Below, one piece after another: positions 49,040 through 56,426 of a stretch of 64,000 nucleotides of DNA. Position numbers and translations under genes: made by a program. The DNA is from Deferribacteraceae bacterium UBA6793 (lineage in GTDB: Bacteria; Chrysiogenota; Deferribacteres; Deferribacterales; Geovibrionaceae). Each line of letters begins with the position of its first letter. Position 1 is the stretch's first letter. The notes beneath the pieces were generated by a model. The model worked only from the letters and a program-made list of their open reading frames with translations, did not search any database and was not told the DNA's origin. The stretch is from positions 27,908-91,907 of the forward strand of contig DKFP01000009.1 in NCBI GenBank assembly GCA_002452405.1, written 5' to 3'.

Positions 49040-50005
49040 ATGACATTCGAAATACTTGATAGTGCTAAATCATATATAAACGAACTTGACTTGATAAAAC
49101 ATGAAGGAACAATCCGCTTTGATACAAATATCAAAACTTTAGAATTAGGTGGATTGATATTCAGATTAGATTATCCTAACTTTTACTTTGCGTGCGATGT
49201 TAATGATAACCATATAATTCTAGAAAGAAATACTGATAAATGTATTTTAGATTTAAATCAAATTGATGCAAGCATTTTTGGGGAGTATGTTGTTGTTTTT
49301 ATAATTTGGTCTCCGACCAAGCTGACTCTTATTGTCAGAGAAAAAGAAGCGAAAAAAAATGCATTAACTATAAATAAAGAAATTGAAACTGAAATATTTT
49401 ATCCATCTAGACAATCCACGCAACAAATCACAAACAACTTACCAGATGGCAATATTATTTTCACTTCTGACGAAGAATTTAGAAATTATTGTCACATGCT
49501 TTTAATATCTATGCAATTAAAATTAAAAGAAAATCCAACAGTTGATTTTTGCTGGAATAAGGCTAAAGAAGAAAAAAAAGTCATACAACAAACGCCAAAA
49601 GACGAAATAGATATTCACGGCATTATACATACCTTTTTAAACAACATAAGACAGCCAAATGTCAAAGTGCATTATGAATACAACACAAACAACGGCAATG
49701 TTGATTTTGTGTTTTCAACTATGATCGACAATATATACTCTACATTCTGTTTAGAAGTTAAAAATGCTCATTCTCAAGATGTAGTGACTGGCTTAACAAA
49801 CCAATTAACTGAATACATGAAAAATACTAAATCCAAATATGGAGCATATTTAATTTTATACTATAAATGTAGTATGTTTGACAAACCAAAACAAAATCTC
49901 CATGAACTTCAGTTAAAGTTTAACAAATTGCGATTTCCATTAAGTGATAATATAAGAATATTTTTCTTAGATTTATCCAAGAAAACACCAGCAAGTAAAT
50001 TATGA
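49040..50005 (+). CDS. Predicted PD-(D/E)XK nuclease-like protein, AT-rich
   Basis: This is a 321-residue protein. The C-terminal part has a PD-(D/E)XK-like core: NNGNVDFVFS (Asp about 230), STFCLEVKNAHS (Glu-X-Lys about 246-248) and TGLTNQLTEYM (helix Gln) with GAYLILYY as core strand. Residues 1-120 form a beta-rich domain with no known match. The gene is clearly more AT-rich than its neighbours and uses many AAA/ATA/TTA codons, a sign of transfer. It has GAGAGGAAC upstream and a strong terminator. A host-defence role is plausible but not shown. Confidence 0.7.
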   Translation: MTFEILDSAKSYINELDLIKHEGTIRFDTNIKTLELGGLIFRLDYPNFYFACDVNDNHIILERNTDKCILDLNQIDASIFGEYVVVFIIWSPTKLTLIVREKEAKKNALTINKEIETEIFYPSRQSTQQITNNLPDGNIIFTSDEEFRNYCHMLLISMQLKLKENPTVDFCWNKAKEEKKVIQQTPKDEIDIHGIIHTFLNNIRQPNVKVHYEYNTNNGNVDFVFSTMIDNIYSTFCLEVKNAHSQDVVTGLTNQLTEYMKNTKSKYGAYLILYYKCSMFDKPKQNLHELQLKFNKLRFPLSDNIRIFFLDLSKKTPASKL

Positions 50006-50025
50006 AATAATATAATATAAAACAA

Positions 50026-50052
50026 AACAGCCTCTGGAATCCAGAGGCTGTT
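50026..50052 (+). terminator. Terminator of the nuclease-like gene
   Basis: AACAGCCTCTGG-AAT-CCAGAGGCTGTT is a perfect 12-bp stem followed by TATTTATC, 21 bp after the stop. Confidence 0.85.
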
Positions 50053-50081
50053 TATTTATCTGCTATATTTAGCTTTTTAAT

Positions 50082-50155
50082 TGGAGGCGACGCCCAGAAT
50101 CGAACTGGGGTACGCGGATTTGCAGTCCGATGCCTAACCACTCGGCCACGTCGCC
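50082..50155 (-). tRNA. tRNA-Cys (anticodon GCA)
   Basis: On minus, GGCGACGTGGCCGAGTGG at the 5' end pairs with CGTCGCC at the 3' end, followed by discriminator T and an encoded CCA. The anticodon loop reads CTGCAAA, giving GCA. The T-arm is CCCAGTTCGATTCTGGG. Confidence 0.97.
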
Positions 50156-50170
50156 TTAAAAGGAAAAAAA

Positions 50171-50193
50171 AGACCGGTAAATCGAACCGGTCT
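50171..50193. terminator. Hairpin between tRNA-Gly and tRNA-Cys
   Basis: AGACCGGT-AAATCGA-ACCGGTCT is an 8-bp stem with an A-run (plus) giving TTTTTTTT on minus. It would stop tRNA-Gly transcripts before tRNA-Cys, so tRNA-Cys needs its own promoter or read-through. The loop and right arm (ATCGAACCGGT) recall a tRNA T-arm. Confidence 0.65.
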
Positions 50194-50196
50194 CTT

Positions 50197-50276
50197 AAAA
50201 AAAGCGGGTAGCCGGACTCGAACCGGTGACCTCAACCTTGGCAAGGTCGCGCTCTACCAACTGAGCTATACCCGCG
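50197..50276. repeat. 80-bp direct repeat covering tRNA-Gly, right copy
   Basis: Identical to 46246-46325, in the same orientation. It lies at the right edge of the accessory segment. Confidence 0.85.
50203..50275 (-). tRNA. tRNA-Gly (anticodon GCC), copy 2
   Basis: Base-for-base identical to the copy at 46252-46324, with discriminator T and no encoded CCA. Being upstream of tRNA-Cys on the same strand, it may be the original chromosomal copy. Confidence 0.97.
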
Positions 50277-50362
50277 TGAGGTAGCTTTTATAACTTATCA
50301 CAAACCTGTTGTCAACATCTTATTTCAAATTTTCTTTATTTTTGTCAGAACATAAAGCACGG

Positions 50363-51046
50363 TCAGACCTTATAAAAAACCGTACCCTCCTGAAAAGCGC
50401 CCTCCGGCTTAGGCGTCACCGTATATCGGAAACCAGCGCGCACGAAATCCTCTCTGATCTCTCTGCCGGAAGAATAGGTAGCCGCCCTGCCAACGTCCGT
50501 GCAAAGCCTATAAACGTCTCTGAAAACAGCCTCCGTCCACATCTCCGGGTTCTTCCGCTTCCCGAAAGGGTCAAAGTATACCACGTCAAATTTCAGCGGC
50601 ATGTCGCGTATTATATTCCGCGCATCGCCGATGGCGATATCAAGCCGCACGTTCTCCGCCTGCCCCTCGACAATGAGCTTTCTAAGAAGCTCATAGCCTC
50701 TGTACGGCCACATAAATCTGTTCTGCCTGATGGTATCAAAGAGAGATGATTGCCGCTCCACAGTGACGATATGGAGTCTGTAGCGGTGTTCAACGGACAG
50801 AAGCCGGTCAAGTGTGACGGCAAGGTTACTGCCCCCGCCGAGGCATATATCCAGAAGGCGTACATCCTGCACCTGCAAAAGCTGCTCTATGCCGCTGGCG
50901 GTATAGAATTTGTGCAGGCTTTCGGTGAACGCGCCCACGCTTTTGGCTCTATACCCCTCGTTATAGTCCATACTATAGAGGGATATAGAGCCATCAGCCG
51001 TAATTAGTGGTTTATTCTTACTTTTTAACGGGATTAAATTCGGCAT
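50363..51046 (-). CDS. MnmC-like (DUF752) SAM-dependent methyltransferase
   Basis: The protein has 227 residues from ATG 51046. The start LITADGSISLYSMDYNEGYRAKSVGAFTES matches the MnmC methyltransferase domain entry, where substrate and SAM are positioned. LLDICLGGGSNLAVTL is SAM motif I. DVVYFDPFGKRKNPEMWTEAVF near 165 is the DUF752 signature. In E. coli MnmC this domain methylates nm5U34 of tRNA; here the oxidase domain is absent. The gene overlaps the end of nadB by 29 bp. Confidence 0.88.
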   Translation of the reverse strand: MPNLIPLKSKNKPLITADGSISLYSMDYNEGYRAKSVGAFTESLHKFYTASGIEQLLQVQDVRLLDICLGGGSNLAVTLDRLLSVEHRYRLHIVTVERQSSLFDTIRQNRFMWPYRGYELLRKLIVEGQAENVRLDIAIGDARNIIRDMPLKFDVVYFDPFGKRKNPEMWTEAVFRDVYRLCTDVGRAATYSSGREIREDFVRAGFRYTVTPKPEGAFQEGTVFYKV

Positions 51047-52580
51047 TATGAAAATAGATGTGCCAGTTATCGGATATCCTGTCCGGATAGTCGTCCCTGT
51101 AATGTCCGCCTCTGCTGCCTTTTCTTTCGTCCGCAGCAGTAGCCATGAGCAGCCCAACTGTCAGCATATTGCGTATTTCCGCTGTGGTTCTGTCTCTGGG
51201 GACATAGTTTTTGTATTTGACAAGGTGTCCGGTGAGATATTCTTTCGCGCGGGCGAGTCCTGCGGCATTGCGCGAAACGCTCACGCCGTCCCACATACTC
51301 TCCTGAATTTCATTAACCATGCTTTCGCCCTGTTCTTCACTGACGGTTTCAAACGGAGGCATTTCAACTGCCTTAACAACTCTGTCTTTGTTGTCCGCCG
51401 CAGCTGCATCTGCACTTCTTCCGCCGTAAACAACACCTTCGAGAAGGGAGTTGCTGGCAAGTCTGTTTGCGCCGTGAACGCCGTTACAAGCCGCTTCGCC
51501 GCACGCATAAAGCCCTTTCAGGCTGCTGCGTCCGAACTCATCGGTGTATATTCCGCCCATATAATAGTGGGCGGCGGGGCTGACAGGTATGGGGTTAACC
51601 GTAATGTCTATGTTATATTCCAGACATGTGGTGTAGATTTTCGGGAATCTGTTGCGCACAAAGTCTTTTTCGAGATGTGTCAGGTCAAGCAGCACATGAT
51701 CAGCGCCCGTCTGCTTCATTTCGAAGAAGATAGCACGGCTGACCACGTCTCTGGGTGCGAGTTCGCCGTCCGGGTGATACTTCGTTGCAAAACGTTCCAT
51801 ATTTACGTTGCGCAGTATGCCGCCCTCGCCTCTCATAGCCTCGCTTAAAAGGAACGCCGGCGCACCTTTAACGGAAAGTCCTGTGGGGTGGAACTGATAA
51901 AATTCCATATCGCGCATATCCGCACCGGCGCGGAAAGCCATGGCCATTCCGTCGCCTGTGACTACAGCGGGGTTTGTGGTGCGTCTGAAAAGTCTGCCGG
52001 CGCCGCCTGTTGCGACGATAACAGCCTTAGCATAATAGCATTTGAACTCGCCCGTTTTCTCGTCCAGCGCGAAAACGCCGCAAACGCTGTCAGGCGCGTC
52101 TTTGATAAAGTCGATGGCGTAGGTGAACTCAACTTTTTCTATGTTGCTAAAATTTTTGGAATATTCTTTCAGAGTGCGCACAATCTCGTGTCCGGTAGCG
52201 TCGCCTTTAGCGTGAATGATACGGTTGACGCTGTGCGCCGCCTCCCGTGAGAATTCCAGAACTCCGCCGTGCATATCGAATTTCGCACCCCAGGAGATAA
52301 GCTGTTTGATATATTTGGGTCCTTCTTCAACCAGCGTCGAAACGGCTTTAAGATCGCAAAGCCCATCTCCTGCACGCAAAGTATCTTCAATGTGCAGAGT
52401 AATATCGTCGTCATCGGAAAGGGCGACTGCGACGCCGCCCTGTGCATACTCGGAGGAGCTTTCCCCCAGAAAACATTTTGTAACAACTGCAACGCTGCCG
52501 TATTCGGCAAGTTCAATCGCCGCACGGAGTCCGGCAACGCCGCTGCCAAGAACTATGTAGTCGTAAAAGTAATTTTTCAT
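51018..52580 (-). CDS. nadB: L-aspartate oxidase
   Basis: This 520-residue flavoprotein oxidises aspartate to iminoaspartate for quinolinate and NAD synthesis. It has the FAD Rossmann motif VLGSGVAGLRAAIELA, the SSEYAQGGVAVAL loop near 42, HSVNRIIHAKGDATGHEI near 117, the active-site region ATGGAGRLFRRTTNP and GLYACGEAACNGVHGANRLASNSLLE near 365. nadA and nadC are not in the window. It starts directly after the outer-membrane-type gene (TAA-ATG), third in a radical SAM, outer-membrane, nadB operon. Confidence 0.96.
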   Translation of the reverse strand: MKNYFYDYIVLGSGVAGLRAAIELAEYGSVAVVTKCFLGESSSEYAQGGVAVALSDDDDITLHIEDTLRAGDGLCDLKAVSTLVEEGPKYIKQLISWGAKFDMHGGVLEFSREAAHSVNRIIHAKGDATGHEIVRTLKEYSKNFSNIEKVEFTYAIDFIKDAPDSVCGVFALDEKTGEFKCYYAKAVIVATGGAGRLFRRTTNPAVVTGDGMAMAFRAGADMRDMEFYQFHPTGLSVKGAPAFLLSEAMRGEGGILRNVNMERFATKYHPDGELAPRDVVSRAIFFEMKQTGADHVLLDLTHLEKDFVRNRFPKIYTTCLEYNIDITVNPIPVSPAAHYYMGGIYTDEFGRSSLKGLYACGEAACNGVHGANRLASNSLLEGVVYGGRSADAAAADNKDRVVKAVEMPPFETVSEEQGESMVNEIQESMWDGVSVSRNAAGLARAKEYLTGHLVKYKNYVPRDRTTAEIRNMLTVGLLMATAADERKGSRGGHYRDDYPDRISDNWHIYFHNAEFNPVKK

Positions 52581-53303
52581 TTAGAACCTGATGGCTGCTT
52601 TAAGCCCGTACTGGTTGACATCACCGCCTCTTGCGGCTTCAATGTTAAGTACAATGAAGGGGAAGGGGCAGACCTGAAGACCGACCATACCTCTGACAGC
52701 GTTAACGTTTTCGTCGTCGAGATCAACGTTGTCGGAATCTTCGCTTGCCATTGTATAAACGTCCTCAACACCGGCATAGGGTGTCAGGATGAGAAAGCCC
52801 TTGCTTATGTATATTCCCACAAGACCGGACTGGAGGTCAACATCTTCAAGATCGAGGACTTTTGTATAGGCGGCTTTAACGCTTACAGCGGGAGTCAGAA
52901 CGGAGCCTTCAAGGAGTGCGTATTTCGCTTCAAGAGTTATAGCAGTGAAGTCGATATTCGCACCTTTCGTGATACTCGCGCCGAGGTCAACTCCGAAGGG
53001 AAGCCCCTTCTGGATATGTACTCTGTTTGCCCATATAGCGCTGTCGGGGTCGCCGTTGTCCCACGCGTTCTTCCATTTTGCGGAGTCTTCGTCAATGGTT
53101 GTAAGCTGAGATTCAAGTGCGATATCAAAGCCAAGGGTACCGAGAGGTTCCGCAGGGCTGTTCGGCGTCGGTGTTGCGGCAAGACTGATGTCTTTCATAA
53201 GATTGCTGAAATCATCCTGTGAAAGACCGGACATCAGCTTGAAATCACCTGCGAATGCCGTCGCGCAGAGAAGCATCGAGACAATAACTAAAACCTTCTT
53301 CAT
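52581..53303 (-). CDS. Predicted outer-membrane beta-barrel protein of unknown function
   Basis: This is a 240-residue protein. Residues 1-18 are a Sec signal peptide (cleavage after AFA-GD). The rest alternates hydrophobic and polar residues in beta strands (GVDLGASITKGANIDFTAIT, LTPAVSVKAAYTKVLDLEDV) and ends ...YGLKAAIRF with a terminal Phe, the BAM-recognition signature. The family is not recognised. It is coupled with the radical SAM gene upstream (ATGA overlap) and with nadB. Confidence 0.75.
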   Translation of the reverse strand: MKKVLVIVSMLLCATAFAGDFKLMSGLSQDDFSNLMKDISLAATPTPNSPAEPLGTLGFDIALESQLTTIDEDSAKWKNAWDNGDPDSAIWANRVHIQKGLPFGVDLGASITKGANIDFTAITLEAKYALLEGSVLTPAVSVKAAYTKVLDLEDVDLQSGLVGIYISKGFLILTPYAGVEDVYTMASEDSDNVDLDDENVNAVRGMVGLQVCPFPFIVLNIEAARGGDVNQYGLKAAIRF

Positions 53304-54610
53304 TTAGTCCTCCTTTTCAGATCCGGCAGCCCGAAGTCCTTCTGAAAGTTCTCGCGGGTTCTGTTGAAATAGCCGAATTTCATATTTTTATGTTTCTTTT
53401 TTATCAGTTTCAGAAGATTTTTAAGTCCTAAAATCTCCTCTTTCTTAAACTTCATACCTGAAAACAGGAAATCCGGATCAATGTTCAGGTTTCGAAGCTG
53501 GATGAGATCTATTTTGTACGCGTCCAGAAAATCTATGAGCGTATTCGCCTCGCTCTCCCTGTCGTTTATTCCCGGCATGGTAAGAAAGTTAAGCGAAGTA
53601 TATACGTTGTACCTGTTTGCAAGCTCGATGCTTTTCAGCACGTCGTCAAGCGTATAGCCCACAGGATTATAGTATGCGTCATATGTCGATTGTACCACTG
53701 AATTAAGACTGACTCTAATACTATCTACACCAGCGTCGAAAATCATCTTCATTTTTTCAGGACTGGAGCAGTTCGAATTGAAATTTACCGTGAGTTCCGG
53801 TGCCTGCGCCTTGATAATTTTTATAGCCTTTGCGATGGTATCGGCAACTGTTATGGGATCGCCTTCACAGCCCTGCCCGAAACTTACTATGGGCTCCTCT
53901 GCCACTTCATAGTGGTTAAGAGCGACCTGCGCAATCTCTTCCGGCGTGGGGACAAATTTTATCCTGTCCTGCGGTGCGGTTATGCGTTTGTCATCCTGCT
54001 TTGAGATACAGCCCATACATCTGCTGTTGCAGGTCGGCGCTGTGGGCAGCGGACATTCCCATCTTCCTATGAAGGCGTTCTTCGCCGCCGTGCAGTGATA
54101 CTCCAGCGCACAGGTGGAAAGCTGCCCGTAAAGCCTGTTGTCGGGATATTTTTCAAGCATCCTGTCAACAGTGGGCTTGAAAGCATCCGTATAGTCGAAG
54201 TTTGCAGGATTCCATTTGCTGTCGTCGTCAACCTTAATGGCGGGCACGACAAACTTGTCGTTCAGCCAGCCGACGGCGGTGTATGCATAAAGAGGCAGCA
54301 CCTCTTCCGTATTTTTGACATATGCAGGGAGGAAGAGACGGAGAAATCCGGGGTCGAGAAACGCGCTGACCGCATAGCCGCCTGTGAAAGTCTCCATTCC
54401 CGCCGTCCGGGGGTTATACGCAACCGGATGGGTATTGGGAACGAAATAAAGCCTTGAACAGGGAGGCAGCTCGATAAGCTCCACCTCATAAGGAACGAAA
54501 TTATAATTCTCGCTCCTGACAGTCATTTTAAGGTGAGGGTGGTCATATATGTTGCCCTGCCTGTCGGCAAAGAGGAGATTTGGAATAGCGTACATTAGCT
54601 GATGCTCCAT
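53300..54610 (-). CDS. Radical SAM protein
   Basis: This is a 436-residue protein. An unusual N-terminal domain of about 190 residues (YAIPNLLFADRQGNIYDHPH, RSENYNFVPYEVELIELPPC, SRLYFVPNTHPVAYNPRT) precedes the radical SAM core: CNSRCMGC near 195 (CX3CX2C), then IVSFGQGCEGDPIT near 243. LRNLNIDPDFLFS follows near 385. The substrate is unknown. Both this and the downstream outer-membrane gene are coupled to nadB. An ATG at 54595 (MYAIPN) is an alternative start. Confidence 0.85.
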   Translation of the reverse strand: MEHQLMYAIPNLLFADRQGNIYDHPHLKMTVRSENYNFVPYEVELIELPPCSRLYFVPNTHPVAYNPRTAGMETFTGGYAVSAFLDPGFLRLFLPAYVKNTEEVLPLYAYTAVGWLNDKFVVPAIKVDDDSKWNPANFDYTDAFKPTVDRMLEKYPDNRLYGQLSTCALEYHCTAAKNAFIGRWECPLPTAPTCNSRCMGCISKQDDKRITAPQDRIKFVPTPEEIAQVALNHYEVAEEPIVSFGQGCEGDPITVADTIAKAIKIIKAQAPELTVNFNSNCSSPEKMKMIFDAGVDSIRVSLNSVVQSTYDAYYNPVGYTLDDVLKSIELANRYNVYTSLNFLTMPGINDRESEANTLIDFLDAYKIDLIQLRNLNIDPDFLFSGMKFKKEEILGLKNLLKLIKKKHKNMKFGYFNRTRENFQKDFGLPDLKRRTK

Positions 54611-54712
54611 AGTTTTGAGAAATAATAGTTTTTGCGCGTTGCAAAGTCAAGGTCATATAAACGGTTTTTTCATGGAGAAATATGTAAACTATAGGACGAA
54701 TCTGATTTGATG

Positions 54713-54742
54713 TTGTTATTTTTCTTACTTTGTGCCTATAAT
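54713..54742 (+). promoter_or_regulatory. Sigma-70 promoter of eno
   Basis: -35 TTGTTA (54713-54718), 18-bp spacer and -10 TATAAT (54737-54742). The enolase ATG follows at 54824 after AAGGAG. Confidence 0.55.
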
Positions 54743-54823
54743 TTATGGTTGAATACAGGGTGACACATTGTTCATTACCCATAAACGTATAGAAAAATCA
54801 AATACATTCTAAGGAGACTTTTT

Positions 54824-56119
54824 ATGACCGATATCATTGATGTTTTTGCCAGAGAAGTACTGGATTCCAGAGGCAATCCCACAATTGAGGTTGACGTTGT
54901 TACAAGCGGCGGCGTTCTCGGACGCGCAATTGTCCCCTCCGGCGCATCAACAGGCGAGTACGAAGCGGTTGAACTTCGCGACGGCGACAAAAGCAGATAT
55001 ATGGGCAAAGGCGTTCAGAAAGCGGTTCAGAACGTTAACGAGATAATCGCTCCCGAACTTGAAGGTATAGACGTTACTGAGCAGAAAATGATAGACGAGA
55101 TACTCATCGGGCTTGACGGCACAAAAAACAAAGGCAACCTCGGCGCAAACGCAATACTCGGCGTTTCGCTGGCATGTGCAAAGGCTGCCGCTGATTCATG
55201 TGGTCTGCCCCTTTACAAATATATAGGCGGAGCTTTCGCAAACACCCTGCCCGCCCCCATGATGAACATCATCAACGGCGGCTCCCACGCAGACAACAAC
55301 GTGGACATTCAGGAGTTCATGATAATGCCCCTCGGAGCAGATAACTTCAAAGAAGCTCTGCGCATGGGTGCGGAAGTTTTCCATACACTCAAAAAAGTTC
55401 TGAAAGATAAGGGTCTCAACACAGCCGTTGGCGATGAGGGCGGTTTCGCTCCCAACCTCGGTTCAAACGAAGAGGCTATCGAAGTTATCATCGACGCCAT
55501 CAAAAAAGCCGGATATGAACCCGGAAAAGACATCTTCATCGCTCTGGACGCGGCTTCCAGCGAATTTTACAACAAAGAGAAAAAATGCTATGTCCTGGCT
55601 GCCGAGGCAAAACCCGAAAAAACGGCTGCGGAAATGGTTGAATACTACAAATATCTTGTGGACAAATACCCCATTATCTCCATTGAAGACGGTCTGGACG
55701 AAAACGACTGGGATGGTTGGAAACTCCTTACTGACGCACTGGGCAAGAAAATTCAGCTTGTGGGCGACGACCTGTTCGTTACAAACACAGAAAAGCTGAA
55801 AATGGGTATCGAAAAAGGCATCGCAAACTCAATACTCGTCAAGCTGAACCAGATAGGCACTCTGACAGAGACTCTGGACGCTATCCAGACAGCACGAGAA
55901 GCCGGATACACATGTGTAATCTCCCACCGCTCCGGCGAGTCTGAGGACACAACAATTGCTGACCTAGCGGTTGCGGTTAACGCCGGACAAATCAAAACCG
56001 GCTCACTCTGCCGCACAGACAGAATCGCCAAATACAACCAGCTCCTCAGAATCGAAGAGGAACTGTTTGAGCAGGCTACGTTTAAAGGACTCAAGGGTTT
56101 ATATAACCTCAAGAAGTAG
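54824..56119 (+). CDS. eno: Enolase
   Basis: This is a 431-residue full-length enzyme of glycolysis and gluconeogenesis (2-phosphoglycerate to PEP). The start DVFAREVLDSRGNPTIEVDV, ASTGEYEAVELRDGD near 40, the catalytic Glu region GDEGGFAPNL near 205, metal ligands DGLDEND near 290 and GDDLFVTN near 315, and VISHRSGESEDTTIADLAVA near 365 are all present. The last 16 codons (56072-56119) are repeated, with three synonymous changes and one Lys-to-Arg, at 56249-56296. Confidence 0.98.
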   Translation: MTDIIDVFAREVLDSRGNPTIEVDVVTSGGVLGRAIVPSGASTGEYEAVELRDGDKSRYMGKGVQKAVQNVNEIIAPELEGIDVTEQKMIDEILIGLDGTKNKGNLGANAILGVSLACAKAAADSCGLPLYKYIGGAFANTLPAPMMNIINGGSHADNNVDIQEFMIMPLGADNFKEALRMGAEVFHTLKKVLKDKGLNTAVGDEGGFAPNLGSNEEAIEVIIDAIKKAGYEPGKDIFIALDAASSEFYNKEKKCYVLAAEAKPEKTAAEMVEYYKYLVDKYPIISIEDGLDENDWDGWKLLTDALGKKIQLVGDDLFVTNTEKLKMGIEKGIANSILVKLNQIGTLTETLDAIQTAREAGYTCVISHRSGESEDTTIADLAVAVNAGQIKTGSLCRTDRIAKYNQLLRIEEELFEQATFKGLKGLYNLKK

Positions 56120-56128
56120 ACTGCGAAA

Positions 56129-56246
56129 ACATGCCTGCACGATGCAGGCTCATGAAACGAAGTGAAATGTGAGGCTGGGCGGGCTTTGCCTGCCCAAGCC
56201 GTTGACGAAAATTTCTCAGGAAGGGAAATTTTCGCTGGCTATATGT
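56129..56246. other. Cluster of three hairpins between the two copies of the eno 3' end
   Basis: In order: GCCTGC-ACGAT-GCAGGC, the long stem GGCTGGGCGGGC-TTT-GCCTGCCC-A-AGCC (12 pairs, one bulge), and GAAAATTTC-TCAGGAAGG-GAAATTTTC. No coding potential is seen. This could be a small non-autonomous element or a structured 3' end of the eno transcript. Confidence 0.5.
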
Positions 56247-56248
56247 GG

Positions 56249-56296
56249 CAGGCTACGTTTAAAGGGCTTAAAGGTTTATATAACCTCAGGAAGTAG
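56249..56296 (+). pseudogene. Remnant of an enolase 3' end
   Basis: These 48 bases match the last 16 codons of eno, including the stop, at 44 of 48 positions. Three of the four differences are synonymous (GGA/GGG, CTC/CTT, AAG/AAA) and one gives Lys to Arg. That pattern fits a gene copy that evolved under protein-level selection before it was left here, not simple local slippage. No start or upstream coding sequence is attached. Confidence 0.8.
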
Positions 56297-56300
56297 ATAC

Positions 56301-56330
56301 TAGACTGCTTCGCCTTCGGCTCGCAGAGAC
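56301..56330. repeat. Dispersed repeat family A, half copy
   Basis: TAGACTGCTTCGCCTTCGGC..TCGCAGAGAC matches the left half of family A, and most closely the half copy at 17-57 (CTGCTTCG in place of CTGCCGCG). Confidence 0.55.
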
Positions 56331-56402
56331 ATCTAGACGCTGAATTTACTTTTATCGTTTAGAAGCGAGCAGTTCAAGGCGAAGTTTATAAGCGATAATA
56401 AT

Positions 56403-56424
56403 AAGGCGGTCAACTGACCGCCTT
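56403..56424. terminator. Bidirectional terminator between eno and nhaA
   Basis: AAGGCGGTC-AACT-GACCGCCTT is a perfect 9-bp stem, followed on plus by TTTTAT. It lies 3 bp from the nhaA stop, so it ends both convergent transcripts. Confidence 0.85.
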
Positions 56425-56426
56425 TT

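Noticed and set aside
46246..50276. Integrase or transposase inside the tRNA-bracketed segment
   Set aside because: None of the frames shows tyrosine/serine recombinase or DDE motifs.
52269..53222. 317-residue open frame on plus
   Set aside because: Shadow of nadB and the outer-membrane gene; both minus-strand genes have clear motifs or signal peptide.
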